Shown one piece after another: positions 10,863 to 22,226 of a DNA stretch of 64,000 nt; positions within the stretch are counted from its first letter, which is position 1, and the number at the start of each line of letters is the position of its first letter. The stretch lies in assembly GCF_001659605.2 (NCBI RefSeq), contig NC_035169.2:14694263-14758262 (forward strand), written 5' to 3'. The position numbers were made by a program, and so were the translations under genes. The notes beneath the pieces are model-generated. The model was given only the letters and a program-made list of their open reading frames with translations, did not search any database and had not been told where the DNA came from. Source of the DNA: Manihot esculenta (lineage: Eukaryota; Streptophyta; Magnoliopsida; Malpighiales; Euphorbiaceae).

Positions 10863-13505
10863 TGTAACACCCCTTACCCTATCAAAGAGTAGACAGAGCA
10901 AGGAATGTCACAAAATATGCCACTTTTGATATATCCAGACTAAAACAATTTCCTTTATTTGTAAATACCAAGTTTTTAGGTACTGTATGTAAATTTCATC
11001 AAGTGATTAACATAAATATGAGATTTTTAAACCAAAATTTTCGGCAGAGTTTCCTCTGTTTCATTAGCACTTTAACCTGTAATACATATGAAAATCACAC
11101 TTATAATTACACTAACAATTGTCATTTGATATCTTACTAGTCCTTGATTTACATAATCTTTACAACTCACTCTATTAAATATGTACATGCCAAAATATAA
11201 CTGTCCTATGACTCAGAGACTCAAAACTACCAGCTATGATAATGGCCTTGATATCTGATGTAGACCTCTGATGAACTCCGCGTATCTACTTTATCTACAA
11301 CCTGCGTGAGGTAAGAACCAACACGCTGAGCTAATGCTCAGTGGGTGATAACAACAAATAACATAATAAAACAAACAAGCTCGCATAAATAGATAATCAA
11401 GTAAACAATTACAAACTCGTAGATCCAAACATGTTAACATTCACCAATAAGTTCACAAAATTAAGTATCAATCTTAATTAAGATCTTAGCCCTTATAAAC
11501 ACATAGTAGGATCGACTAAGTAGATAAGGAGTTATAACGGTAGGCACAGGGTGCCGAACGGTAGGCTCAAAGGCCAAAACTGTGCTCTGTGACCATGCTT
11601 ATGAGGTACCAGTTATGGAACCTCAAATATAGCTCATGTATCGGTAGCAGTACTGCGAACTCTGTATGTTTATATGGCATGCCATGCCCTTATACTAACC
11701 TCGACTCCTATTACGTTTACTAGGGCCAAGTACTATTAATTCAATGTATCAATGTAAAATGCATGCCATTTGAAGCTATTTGAATTCATTTTCCAAGTTA
11801 CATATATCATATGCCAAGATTTACAATATGGAAAACTCATGACAAATAGTGCAAAACTTTATTGACTTAGCATTTTAATGTAGAAAACTACATTCTGCCA
11901 TATATTGCATCAACTTTTCAAGTAGTTGAGAGTTACAATTTAACTTCCATTTCTTCATAAGAAAAGTACATTTATGTCTTATCTTTCCAACAAGGTATGG
12001 TTCATGAAATTCTGATCATCCTAGCTTAAGTTATGAATTTTTCTTTACAAGCTGTTCAATCAGGTCTTAATCAGTCCAGTATTGGTACCTGTTTATAGTA
12101 TCACAAAATATATAATATTCATGCATTTTCATACAAATTTAAGCTTAAGCGTCTTCTACAAAGTTTTAGGTATACTTCTTAAGATTCAATTGGCACTGGT
12201 CTTAACAAATTTCACTGAGTAGAAAATTAGTTATGGTATCATCAATAGACTCTGTTCCGGATGCACTACCACTGTATCCAGTTTAGGTTCACTTGTAATT
12301 TTCATTATCTTAAATACAGATTTCAAATTTGGTCAATTCATGAAAGTTTTAGCTCTTTGTCTTAGCTTTCATTTGGTATATCTTAGGACTAATTTCAATA
12401 AAAACAAAATAAGTTATGAACTTATTAACACAAGCTGCTCTGTTAAAACCTATTCTGCCAGATTTGCACTTTAAGCTCTCATATTAAGTTTCTTTACTCT
12501 AAGCCTTTCAAACACTATTTTAACATACATATAACATATTTATACAATCAAAGCAACATTTCCAGCAAGTAAAATCAATCTCCAACTTCATATGTCCATG
12601 TGAAAATTCAAGGAAAACAGAAAATCAAAGAAACACCAAACCTTTCTTTAATTCCTCTTTCCTTTTTCCACTTCTACTCTCTAGCTATCTCCTTTCCCTT
12701 TGATGTTCCTTCACCTAGGTCAATTTATATCTTAGGAAAGGATTGAATAAACTATAAATTAAAACTTTATAATTCAAATTCATGCATGAATATATGAAAA
12801 GATGCCATTTCCTACACACTTCTAAGCTCACCTTTGATTTTCAAGGTTGATGTATATGGAACCCTAAACTTTTCTTCTTCAATTCCTTCAATATATGGCT
12901 GTTCCTTTAGCTCTTGGTCTTAGGGTAAATTTTGGTTAAAGGAAGAAGTTGATTGAGTGAGATTTGGCTTGGCTTTGGTGGAAGGAAGACAAAACAAAGC
13001 TTTGGTTTTCAATGGATGTGAGCTACGGCAATGAAATGGTGGAGAAGACAATCCCTTTTTTTTTTTTTATTTGCTTGGTCAATTCTTCTTTCCTTAGCTA
13101 GGTGACACATGTTGGGTACATTAAATTCTATCTTTTTAACTTTTCATATTTCCACTTTAACCCACTAAACTCTTTACCATGTTTCAATTTAGTTTTCAAA
13201 CTTTCAACAATCATAGATTGACCTACCAAAATATGCTTTTAGCCTTTAGAAGTCCTTTTCACTTAAGCTAGCATAACGGATTTAAACAAGCACCTCCCGA
13301 AAGTGTCTCGTTCCCGACTCGCTAATCACACTGTCTACTTTCATTCTGAATACATCCGTTTATTTATTTGAGTTTTCTATGATTCAGTTATTAGCAGTTT
13401 AGAATTATGCTAGCACATTCCCTAAGGCCACTTACTCTAGTAGTGAAATAGCCTAGCCCTACCTAGTGATGGCACTACTCTAGCTATGGGTTTGAGGATG
13501 TTACA
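10863..13505 (-). repeat. Element E 5' LTR (right), 2643 bp
   Basis: Near-identical to the left LTR. The main length difference is GGTAGGCACAGGGTGCCG here against GGTAGGATGCCG in the left copy. Ends TGTAAC...GTTACA. As the 5' LTR of a minus-strand element it should carry the promoter, but no clear TATA box was pinned down. Confidence 0.93.
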
Positions 13506-13510
13506 ACAGG

Positions 13511-14952
13511 TCTGGTCTTTTCATCTATGTCATAGCATAGCATAACATACTCAAGGGCTAGTGGGTCATCCAACATCCATCCACAACAATAATAAATTAT
13601 GCAATGTATCTTATTCGTGAATTCTAATACAAATAACCTAATACATATACATGGCATTCGTGATGCATGAGCATGCTTAAAAGGTTTGATTTCTTTAAAA
13701 TAATAGATTAGTTCAGTTCTACTCACCTCTGGCTGACGCTCGCCTATTACTGAAGCAGTTATCTCACTGTAGGCCTCTACGGTCTCTCAAGTCCGATCCT
13801 ACACAGATGGACTTAAATGAGGGACCAAACATAGCTTTTACAATACTCAAAACAATCCCCCAAGAAACCCCTAAAAACATACCAGAGCATACATAGAAAA
13901 AAAAGGAGAAAAAGGCTAGGCAGGGGACTTTCAGTGGCCGAAGGTCCCTCACAGATTCGAAAGTGAAAACCTTCGGGGGCAGGTTTGGCAACCTAAAGCC
14001 TATCACAGATCCAAAAGTTGAAACCTTCGGGGGTAGGTTCGGCGGCTTAAAGCCTTTCACAGATCCGAAGGAAAAACCTTCGGGGGTAGCTTAGGCGGCC
14101 AAAAAGGATGCCTCCACAAGTAGGTCCGGCGGCTGAACCTTGCTTCAACAGCCGAACCTGGGTTCTCCAGCAAGGCAAAACTCGATTCTGCCCTAAGCAT
14201 GTAGCCACTAAAAGCTCCCTTTCTCACATGCAATAGCTCAGAAATAAAAGCACGCACTCAACATGCATAAGGGACATATAGATTTAGCCTAAACCTCATC
14301 ATGCATCATCAACAATCCGGGAGAAAACACCCATTATCAACCCTAAGCTTCAACCTTTCAACTTGGAAGAAAAATTTAACTTGCATGCATTAACAAACCC
14401 CCCCCCCTAAAACACCTATAAAACTTTCTGAAACCTTTAGAAAATAGAAGAAAGGTGAAGATCAAACTTACCTCTTGAAGAACAACAAGGTGACAGCAAG
14501 TTAGGAGAGGGTTTTGGAGATGGAGGGATGAGTTCCGAAGGTTCCAAGAGCTAAGGTTCTGAAACGCAACTTAAACTTCAAAACAACAGCAGAAAAAAAA
14601 TATGAATTCTTTGAGGAATTTGAAGAAATTTTAGCAAAAATGCCAAAGATGGTGCATGAATTCACCTTTGCCAGAAAATGGAGAAAGAAATCTCACATTT
14701 TCGGGCTGATGGCCTTTTATAGGTAGTTGAGGAAACCACGTTCGACGGCCGAACTTGAAGATTCGACGGCTGAACCTTGGGATTCCTCTAAAACTTTTTT
14801 CTTTCTTTTAATATGAGTCCAAAAAATTCAAATTCATTTTATGAAAACCTTATTTTACCCTTCTAAAGATTCTAGCTTCGAGATTCCGGATTCTAATGGA
14901 AATTCCATCGGAAAGTGAAAATTCTGACACCTGAGTTTAGTCGGGTATTACA
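13511..14952 (-). repeat. Element G 3' LTR, right segment
   Basis: Continuation of the G LTR after E. It holds the conserved leader exon-like block (13730-13830), diverged GC-rich palindromes (13930-14150 and 14740-14775), a TATA box (TTTATA 14716-14721 on the plus strand) and the end CGGGTATTACA. Confidence 0.85.
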
Positions 14953-15051
14953 TTCTTCCCCTCTTAAGAACATTCGTCCTCGAATGTTCAATATAGCAAA
15001 CAAACAAAACATATACATCAAGAAGACACAATAAAACATATAACACTTACT

Positions 15052-15897
15052 TTAAAAGAGATGAGGATACTGCTTAAGCATTGACTCTCTGGTCTCCCGG
15101 GTACACTCTTCCATATTGTGGTGATTCCATAAAACTTTCACCGTCGCGATTTTCTTGTTCCTCAGCTTTCTAATCTACGTGTCTACGATCTGTACTGGCA
15201 ACTCAATATAGGTGAGATCTCCTAAGATCTTCATATCAAGTTCACTAAGAACCTTGCCCGGATCTAACTTGTAAAATACATTCCCAATCTTTTGCAGGAT
15301 TTCGATGGGTCCGATGTACCTTGGAGCTCGTTTACCTTTCTTTCCAAAATGAATCACCCCTTAAGCAATACCATATCTCCCTCTTAGAAAATCACTTGCT
15401 TTCTACGGATGTCTGCATAGCTCTTCTGCCTACTCACAGCTATTATGATTCTTTCTCTGATGATAGGCACTACCCTGTTGGTAATCTCTACTAATTCTGG
15501 CCTCGCTAAAGCCCTTTCTCCTACTTCTTCCCAGCAAATAGGTGACCTGCACTTCCTCCCATATAAAACTTCATAAGGAGCCATCCCAATGCTAGCATGG
15601 TAACTATTATTGTAGGAAAACTCTACCAATGGTAGATGTTGCCTCCAAGAACCACCAAAGTCTAGTACACACATCCTTATCATGTCTTCTATAGTTTGCA
15701 TGGTCCTCTCCGACTGTCCATCAGTCTGTGAATGGAAGGCAGTGCTAAAGTCCAGCCTCGTGCCCATAGCATTTTACAAACTCCGCCAAAACCTAGAGGT
15801 AAATTGGGGTCTCCTATCTGACACTATAGAAACTGGAGCCCCATGCAGCCTGATGATTTCTTCCACGTAGACTTGTGCCAACTTATCCATAGAGTAA
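15052..15897 (-). pseudogene. Element G integrase C-terminal remnant with chromodomain
   Basis: The minus strand encodes the end of integrase: [18 protein letters not shown], then [36 protein letters not shown], and a chromodomain tail ending QYPHLF with a stop at 15052-15054. Stops interrupt at 15384-15386, near 15356 and at 15175-15177. An in-frame deletion of about two dozen residues joins YKLD directly to PGKVL near 15260. The 5' side is lost at about 15897, just past the region encoding [12 protein letters not shown], where the sequence changes to element H. Confidence 0.85.
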
Positions 15898-16552
15898 TCG
15901 TGATACGAATCAGCAAGCACAATCACATGAGAATCAAGGAAGCAAGGATCCATTGGTGCTCCCTAGTGGACCAGTGACAAGGAGCAAAGCTAAGAAACTT
16001 GAAGCAGTTATGAACTTACACATTCAAGAACAAGTAACACAAGAATTGACTAAGCTTGCCATTGGCAAATGTCTCGCGAAGCTTGAAGATACACCTAAGC
16101 TACTCACCTTGCTTAAGGTGTGTAATGAAGATAGTGTTGTCTAATTTATTCGACATTGTTATGATGGGCTTGCTATATTTTATTATTTAAACACTTGTTT
16201 TATTTTAGTTTTGTTTGAACTTGTATTCTGATCATATTTTATCTTTTAAGTTTTAGAGTGTTGGGCCATGCTTTGGGCTTATGTCTTAATACTTATGTGT
16301 TTGATGTGTTATTTTAGTGTCTGATTGGGCTTGGGTCTTGTGTGTGGTTTGGCCAGCCCTAAAAGGAGTGTCTTAAGGTTTTATTTTCTCTCCTTACTAT
16401 ATAAAGATAAGAAACACTTGTAAGAGAGATTTTGAATCTAAATTTTCATAATTCTTTTCATACCTTTGGCGTGTATTGCTTTGAGTGAGAGTGAGGATTT
16501 GCTTTCATCAATTGCACTAGGAATCTTGGCTAACTTATCAACTATTTATTGT
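15898..16552 (+). mobile_element. Element H: 3' end of a plus-strand LTR retroelement
   Basis: A plus-strand coding tail (see next entry) is followed by about 400 bp with LTR-like features: a promoter-like TATATAAAG at 16398-16406 and a T-rich leader. It ends abruptly at about 16552 against LINE-1 sequence. The left side is also abrupt, against G integrase. No matching second LTR or target duplication is present, so this is a fragment whose exact LTR limits cannot be given. Confidence 0.55.
15899..16144 (+). pseudogene. C-terminal tail of a Ty3/gypsy polyprotein (fragment)
   Basis: The plus-strand frame reads in from the junction and ends at TAA/T-rich sequence at 16142-16144. It contains LPSGPVTRSKAKKLEAVMN, the GP(I/V)TR(A/S)KAKK word found at the C-terminus of one group of plant retroelement polyproteins. 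The first in-frame ATG-like start in this piece is not the natural start; the frame runs back to at least 15899. About 80 codons remain. Confidence 0.6.
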
Positions 16553-16960
16553 GACTTTTTCTTCGGTTTCTATTGTTCCAGGGGTATGGAAGATTATTTG
16601 GTCCTTTCAGGTTATGCTTAAATTGAAAATTTTTCTTTGGCATTGCCTCCATAATACTTTATTAGTTTTAACAATTTAGCAATACAAGATATTGTAACGG
16701 ACTCTCAATGTTTTATTTGTTTGTCTCAACTAGAAACTTTTGAACATATGTTCTTTTGATGTCCTAATATTAAGATGGTTTGATTTATTAGTCCTATGGA
16801 TATAAACCTGTTCGTAGGGTTTCTTAGTTTTTAGAAATAATGAAAAGTTTCATTGGAAAAGTCGCACTTGGATTCAGATGGTTCATTACTCGTAATTTTA
16901 GTTACAACGACATATTTAGGAGTATAACGTATGCATATTTGACAAAGTTGACCCTAATTC
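16553..16960 (+). mobile_element. LINE-1 fragment 1: ORF2 zinc-finger (zf-RVT) region
   Basis: From 16553 the translation shows VWKIIWSFQVMLKLKIFLWH, then in a shifted frame CFICLSQLETFEHMFF followed by a stop and CPNIK: the CxxC...H...C motif of the LINE-1 zf-RVT domain that follows RT. A DSDGS word near 16870 may be the start of the LINE RNase H. Frameshifts and stops show it is dead. The first 20 bases repeat the last L1 bases before element C at 21022-21041. Confidence 0.7.
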
Positions 16961-18240
16961 TATAGCTACATCATAATATATCTATTGACTTTTAACAGTT
17001 TTACCTTCGTCTGGCAACTTATACAATTACAATGGGTTATCATGCTTAGTTATCATGCTTATGTGTGATATTTTATGGTGAGATAGTTTTCGTTGGTTGC
17101 TATTATTGTCATTGCTATTAATAGTGAAGGATTAATAGTTCATGGCATTGTCAAAAAAATTCGTTATATCTTTACTCTTACAGGTGAAATTCGAACTGTA
17201 ATTACAAATATTAAATGAGCTTTTAATATTAGCATTCATTTAATAAATTGCGTGATAGACTCTTTATTATTGTATTATATATTATGTGTATCAATATCCT
17301 TTTTAATATAGAAAATTAGTGCATATAATAATAATATTATATTTTAATTTTTTAATTTTGCATATTATATTTTAAGATATTTCTTATATGATGAATTATT
17401 TATTAATATAATGTCTAAACTCTTTTTAAAAAATTATCTTCTTTTATGATATAACAGTTTTTTTTAATATCGTTCCACTATTGTTTTTAATAGTCATTTA
17501 AATCTGATTTATTGTGGGTAAAAAAATTATTGATTTTTTTATTTATAAATTATTATGTTTACGTTAGAAAAGAGTGGACCGAATCTCCACGGCAGTGTGA
17601 GCCATCGGCATCGCATCATGGGAGGTGTCAAGGGCTCAGCCTGAGAATAAAAGGTGGCAACCAACATTTCTCAATTTCCATTATTAAATTTCAATGTCGG
17701 GACCAGCACCACTTCCCTACAGTACTCTAAACGACAAAAGGGAATAAAGAAAACGCGGTAGTAGATTTAGGATGATTTTAACTTGTAGCGCTCGGTTGAC
17801 ACCGTGATTGGCTATGGCTGCCGTGCTGTAAACTGTAGAGGCTTTTGCTTCTCTTTTGACTTTAATGAAAATTTGGGTTTTAAGGCGAAGTTTTGGTATG
17901 ATGGAATTAAATATGCAATGTAAATTGTGATTATATTTTAAATTTATTATTTTATTTAATAATTTAAAAAAAAAATTATATAATATATTAATAATTACAT
18001 AATATAATTAATTATATTTTAAATAATTTAATAATAATTAAATATATAAATAAATGCAACAATTATTTATTTTATTTATTTAATTTATTATTAACCATCA
18101 TTATAATATAATTATTATTACTAGTATTATTATTATTATTATTATTCTGAACACCATTTTTACTGTCATCATCACTGATCACTTTTAAAACTATCATTTT
18201 CGCCATTACTTTTAAAACCATTATTGATCCATTAATAATA
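16961..18240. other. AT-rich gene-free stretch between LINE fragments
   Basis: Mostly AT-rich with poly-A/T runs and an ATT microsatellite (18120-18147). The island at 17570-17850 is richer in GC and could be a piece of promoter or older repeat, but contains no recognisable coding or RNA gene; the short open frame 17512-17730 has no convincing features. Confidence 0.55.
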
Positions 18241-19294
18241 ATAGGCCTTTTGAAGCTTTTAATACGTATACCGAGACTTATTTACTAGATCATCTTTATA
18301 CTTCATGTTATCAAAAGAAACTACATTGGAAGCAATATTCTCATGTATAGTGGTTTCAGGAAGGGATAGAAAAATAAGATTGTTTCATTTATCTACTATT
18401 TAATAGCGTTAATAAAATTGTATTGTTCGTCTTCAGACTAATACATGTTCTTGAGTTGATCAAGATGCTGCTCTTCATCCTTGCATCCAAAGTTATTTTC
18501 AACAACTTTACACTACAGAATCATTATGAAATAGTGATCAGGTTCTTTTCCTTATTCCCTGTAGTCACAAATGAGTATTGAGGCTTTATTATTGCCCAAT
18601 CTGATTCTGAGTTAAAGCCAACTATGTTTCAGTTGGGTAGTGATAAAGCTCTTTAATGACTTTTCTAGTTTATTTCATTAGTGCAGTTGTGATATTATTA
18701 TCCAGTTTTTGTGTAGTATTGTTTATCGTTTTTATGAATCAGTATACATACTCCAAAAGATAAATATGATTAATATTATTCTTATTCCAAGCATCGAAAT
18801 CCTGTTAGTATTCACCAGTTTTGTTCTATCATTCTATGCAATTTTGTTTATAAAATTATTTTCAAAACTATTGTGTATAGGTTAAAGCCATGAATATCTC
18901 TTTTATTTCATAAGATTAAATTGTCTTTGTTTCTTATCACACTACTCATGATAGCATTGTGATTACTCATGAGGTTTTTTACTATATCAAGACTTTTAAT
19001 AGTAAGTTGCGCTATGTAGCTTCAAAAATTAGATATGTATAAGGCTCATGATTAGGTAAATTGGGATTTTTTTTGTCTGATGCTTTTGCAAATGGTTTTA
19101 CCTTATATTGGATCTAATTAGTGATGTAATATATCTCAATTATTGGCTTTTTCATCTTAATTAATGGATCTGCTTTTGCTCTTTTTCGCTCATCTCGAGG
19201 CATTGATAAGGAGATCATTTATCTCCTACTTATTTATTTTTATTTATTTCTTATGCTCTTCTTACTAGGTATTATTAGATTAACATAAGGGACT

Positions 19295-19400
19295 TTTAAA
19301 AAGGTTTCAAGGTTGCTTAGTCTGCACCAGCCACAAAATAATAAATTTTTAAAAAGGTTTCAAGGTTGTTTAGTCTATACCAGCCATAAGATCTTGTTAT
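19295..19400. repeat. 52-bp imperfect tandem duplication in LINE-1 fragment 2
   Basis: The word TTAAAAAGGTTTCAAGGTTG occurs at about 19296 and again 52 bp later, followed in each case by (C/T)TTAGTCT and CAGCCA. A weaker third piece (CAAGCCACAAGATAATAAA) lies at 19980-20000, beyond the TRIM. Confidence 0.7.
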
Positions 19401-19410
19401 TTATGTTCTA

Positions 19411-19581
19411 TGTAATGGTAACTGACTGCTTGGGATTCAATCCTACATCAGCAAATTACGGTAATTTTAAATTATATATAATAACTAGTATGAAACTATT
19501 AAATAATTTGGATTAATTATTTTGACCAAGTGAAAAGTGGGTCTAAAAGTTATTTGAGCCAGTTTGAACCGGTCTGTTTCA
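19411..19581 (+). repeat. TRIM 5' LTR
   Basis: Starts TGTAATGG and ends CTGTTTCA. Shares with its partner GCTTGGGATTCAATCC, the TATATAATAACTAG block and the CCAAGTGAAAAGTGG block. Confidence 0.85.
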
Positions 19582-19775
19582 ATTGGTATCAGAGCCACTC
19601 TAGGTCAGAAAAATTGTGCAAAACTAGTGGGTTTTCGAGGAAAGGGCTACCCGTGTGAGACGAGGTAGAGTAGCCTGAAGTACTAGCAAACCACAATACC
19701 CGAGGGTCCGGTCCTAATTAGCAATTATATCTGATACAGTTGCGATGAGAACGTCATAAATTTAGTGGGACTGAG

Positions 19776-19948
19776 TATAACGGTCAGCTGCCTGCTTGGG
19801 ATTCAATCCCACATCGGCCGATTACGGCAATTCCGAATTGTATATAATAACTAGCACGAAATTACTAAATAACTTGGGTTAACTATTTTAGACCAAGTGA
19901 AAAGTGGATTCAAAAGTTATTTAGGCCAGTTTGGACTGGACTGTTTCA
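19776..19948 (+). repeat. TRIM 3' LTR
   Basis: Starts TATAACGG, a mutated terminus, and ends CTGTTTCA. Aligns end to end with 19411-19581. Confidence 0.85.
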
Positions 19949-21041
19949 TTCTATTTACAAATGATGCTTTGTTATTTATACAAGCCACAAGATAATAAAT
20001 AAATATTATTATATATTCTTCAGTCCTATGTGCAGCTATTGGATAGGCAATTAATTTTTAAAAATTATATATTTTTTTCAGTATACATATGCCTTTGGAT
20101 CTTAAACTTTATGTTTTTGGAAAGTTTCAAATGCAAAAATTAGTCTCCTTGAATCTCCATTTCAGTTTGTTAGTCTTTTTAAGCCATTTGCAATAATAAG
20201 TTCTTACAGTTATGTAGGATAGGATTAATTTGAAGACCTAATAATGGAAATAAAAAGCTACTTTCATATGCTAGTCATGCTACTATGGTTTAATTGATTT
20301 TATTTGCTATTTCAGCTTACTTAATGTCTCTTTTTTTTTATATCCTAAATAATTTTTGTCTAAGTTGCATAGTTTGTTATCTAATTTTTGATGGAGAGAT
20401 GATGAAGAGCATCACAAGCTAAGATGGGTTAGCTGTTACAAATCTTGTATTTTGAAGTTCTAAGGAGGTTTAGGGTTCTAAGATTTTACCAATTTCAATC
20501 TTATTTGTCTAGCAAAGAAGTGTTGGAGACTCACTCAAAATTCTTGTAGTTTATGGATGCGACTTCTGAAGGGTATCTTTTTTCCTATTCTTCTTTGTGG
20601 GAAGCAACATTCTAAATGTCGTAGTTCATGGATTTAGCAAAGCCTATTGGTAGGTAGAGATGTGCTTCGTCAAGATGTTCATTTGAAAATTATAGATAGA
20701 AGGAACACTAATATTTAGATCGATCCATGGATGCTTCCAGCGGGTAACTTTGTTCAGCCCAGACATAGAAATTGCCTTGTATGACTTGTTATGGTAGAGG
20801 ATTTTATAGATCATAATCATAATACTCTTGATTGGAATCATCAGTTGACATATCAACTATTTGAATCTCAATATGCTTTTACTATTCTCACGATACTAGT
20901 GGAACCTCTTGACATTTCATATTCTTGCAATGGTATTTTATAAGGAATGGTCAGTATATGGTTTACTCGGGTTATAAGTTTTTTATGAGCAAAATGTTGT
21001 TGCAAGATGCATAATGCTTGGCTTTTTCTTCGGTTTCTATT

Positions 21042-21122
21042 TGTAACGACCCGAAATCCGAACCGCTACCGGCGCTAGGATCCAGATCGGCATAAGGCCG
21101 CCGGACCCGTAGCAAGCCAAAC
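21042..21122 (-). repeat. Element C 3' LTR, segment 1
   Basis: First 81 bp of the C LTR up to GCAAGCCAAAC, where A inserted. CAAAC (21118-21122) is the left half of A's target duplication. The same site is uninterrupted at 59680-59684 in C's right LTR. Confidence 0.9.
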
Positions 21123-21297
21123 TGTAATACCCGGCTAGACTCTGGTATCGGAATTCCTACCGTCCGGTAGAATCTCGGGTGTCGAAGACCTCTAGAAGGG
21201 TAAAACCATGTTTTCATAAAATGTTTTAATGTGTTTTATGTTTTAAGCATGAAAGAAAATGAGTTTTTGCATGAAAACAACCTTGGAGGAAAACTCA

Positions 21298-21440
21298 GGT
21301 TCGGCAGCTGAACCTCAAGTTCGGCCGCCGAACATGCATGCACTTCGGGAGTGCTTTAGGCCCTCGAAAGCATAAGTGAGGGAAGTCTAGGTTCGGCCGC
21401 CGAACATGGCATGCATGCGGAGGCACTTTCGGCTCCCGAA
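21298..21440. repeat. GC-rich palindrome cluster 1 (upstream of TATA), A 5' LTR
   Basis: Repeated imperfect palindromes of the type GTTCGGCCGCCGAAC, GTTCGGCAGCTGAAC and TTCGGCTCCCGAA, separated by 20-40 bp. Equivalents lie at 28630-28775 (A 3' LTR), 40150-40318 (B), 44060-44225 and 53140-53305 (D). The half-site CCGAA/TTCGG is constant while the centre varies. Confidence 0.85.
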
Positions 21441-21459
21441 CGTGGCCTGGCCAGCCACC

Positions 21460-21465
21460 TATAAA
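21460..21465 (+). promoter_or_regulatory. TATA box of A 5' LTR
   Basis: TATAAA in the context CCACCTATAAAGGGGTCCC, kept in all family LTRs: 28792 (A 3'), and as TTTATA on the plus strand at 32464 and 40129 (B), 44040 and 53120 (D), 53931 (C), 63305 (F), 14716 (G). Transcription would be expected to start about 30 bp downstream. Confidence 0.8.
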
Positions 21466-21984
21466 GGGGTCCCTTAGCCGAAAACGGGCGAGTTTTTCTC
21501 CCCATTTTTGGTCAAGGTGAGCTCTCCGCCATCCCTCACCGGTTTTGAGTTCTTTCCTTCAAATCTTTCTCGATTTTCATTAGTTTTACCCTTGTTTTGA
21601 AGATTTTGAGCATTTGAGCAAGTTTTGGAGCTTTGAGGTTCAAGGAACTCTCTCTCTCCCATTTTCCGAGCTAGGGTCGTTCACCTCTCGATCTTCAAGA
21701 GGTAAGGGCCGATCTTGAGTTTATGGCATGTTTTAAGTAAGTTTTAAGTAGATCTATGGGGTAGAATGCATGTTTAGCTCATGGTTAGGTTTATAGGTCT
21801 TATGTTATGTTTTTGGACATGTGGAAGCTTGATGTGTTGTAGATGGGGTTTAAGATAGTTTGATGCCCCTAGGAACTTGTATGCTTGAGTATGTGTGTTG
21901 TAGATTAGGAGAAATGCATGTTTGGATGGTTTTAGGAGGCAAATGTGCATGAGGAACCAAGTTTCTGCCCTTTGGCAGAAACCA

Positions 21985-22226
21985 GGTTCGGCAGCCGAAG
22001 GACTTTCGACCGCCGAACCTGCCTGGGAGGCAAGCCTTTCGGCTGCCGAAGCCTGCCCCCGAAAGAGAACTTTCATCTCTGGAGGGCAGTTTCGGCCGCC
22101 GAAAGTGCCGCTGAACATGCATGAGTTTTGTCTCTGTCTGGGAGTTTCGGCCGCCGAAGGTGCCGCCGAACCTGCCTGACTTTCGGCTCTGGAGGGACTT
22201 TCGGCCGCCGAACCTGCCGCCGAAAG
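21985..22226. repeat. GC-rich palindrome cluster 2 (in leader), A 5' LTR
   Basis: About ten imperfect palindromes of the TTCGGCGGCCGAA / TTCGGCAGCCGAA type alternating with words such as GCCGCCGAACCTGCC. The cluster lies downstream of the TATA box, within the first predicted intron. Equivalents are at 29301-29545, 31753-31944, 39411-39600, 41805-42045, 43325-43525, 52400-52590, 60775-61025 and 62555-62780. Confidence 0.85.

Larger units (their letters stand above)
3685..13505 (-). mobile_element. Element E: chromovirus of a second family, inserted in G
   Basis: Complete in outline: LTRs 3685-6320 and 10863-13505, tRNA-Met-type primer site at 10846-10857, gag, a long open pol frame and a purine tract (minus strand) next to the left LTR. 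Flanks are ACAAG (3680-3684) and ACAGG (13506-13510), a 5-bp target duplication with one mismatch. By eye the two LTRs differ at roughly 26 places in about 2.64 kb plus one 6-7-bp indel, so the insertion is fairly recent. Gag is damaged, so the copy is not autonomous as it stands. Confidence 0.9.
2956..15897 (-). mobile_element. Element G: truncated chromovirus, same family as A-D, split by E
   Basis: Minus-strand element with a 3' LTR (2956-3684 plus 13511-14952 once E is removed) followed by an integrase remnant that stops at about 15897, where unrelated plus-strand sequence (H) begins. The remainder of pol, gag and the 5' LTR are absent. The LTR shares the TGTAAC... start, GTATTACA end, GC-rich palindromes and TTTATA (minus-strand TATAAA at 14716-14721) with A, B, C and D, but is more diverged. 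It is one of the older layers in the window. Confidence 0.8.
19411..19948 (+). mobile_element. TRIM (miniature LTR retrotransposon), 538 bp
   Basis: Two direct LTRs of about 172 bp (19411-19581 and 19776-19948) flank a 194-bp interior. The tRNA-Met-type primer site TGGTATCAGAGC is at 19584-19595, and a purine-rich end (GTGGGACTGAG) precedes the second LTR. Flanks are TTCTA at 19406-19410 and TTCTA at 19949-19953, a perfect 5-bp target duplication. There is no coding capacity, so movement would need another element's proteins. The LTRs have diverged noticeably, and the second has lost the canonical TG start (TATAACGG against TGTAATGG), so the insertion is old. Confidence 0.85.
18241..21041 (+). 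mobile_element. LINE-1 fragment 2: decayed ORF2 with reverse transcriptase
   Basis: The plus strand carries LINE-1 ORF2 signatures in order, with stops and frameshifts: the pre-RT segment near 18330-18500 (FHLST, RLQTNTCS, LHPCIQSYFQQLYTTESL across frames), RT core near 18790-19200 (NPVSIHQF, then LINGSAFALFRSSRGIDKE), and the post-RT segment near 20480-20960 (LLVGRDVLRQDVHLKI, IDPWMLPAGNF, RNGQYMVYSGYK). A TRIM interrupts it at 19411-19948 and element C cuts it off at 21041; the 3' end should lie beyond the window. Its role in life would be target-primed reverse transcription, but this copy cannot do it. Confidence 0.75.

Noticed and set aside
15953..16144. Small host protein
   Set aside because: The frame reads in from the upstream junction and has the GPVTRSKAKK word typical of retroelement polyprotein ends.
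17512..17850. Possible host gene or promoter island
   Set aside because: The short open frame has no motif, and nothing in the flanks supports exons; GC content alone is not enough.
19411..19948. Cassandra-type TRIM with 5S rRNA sequence
   Set aside because: No recognisable 5S rRNA promoter blocks are visible in its LTRs.
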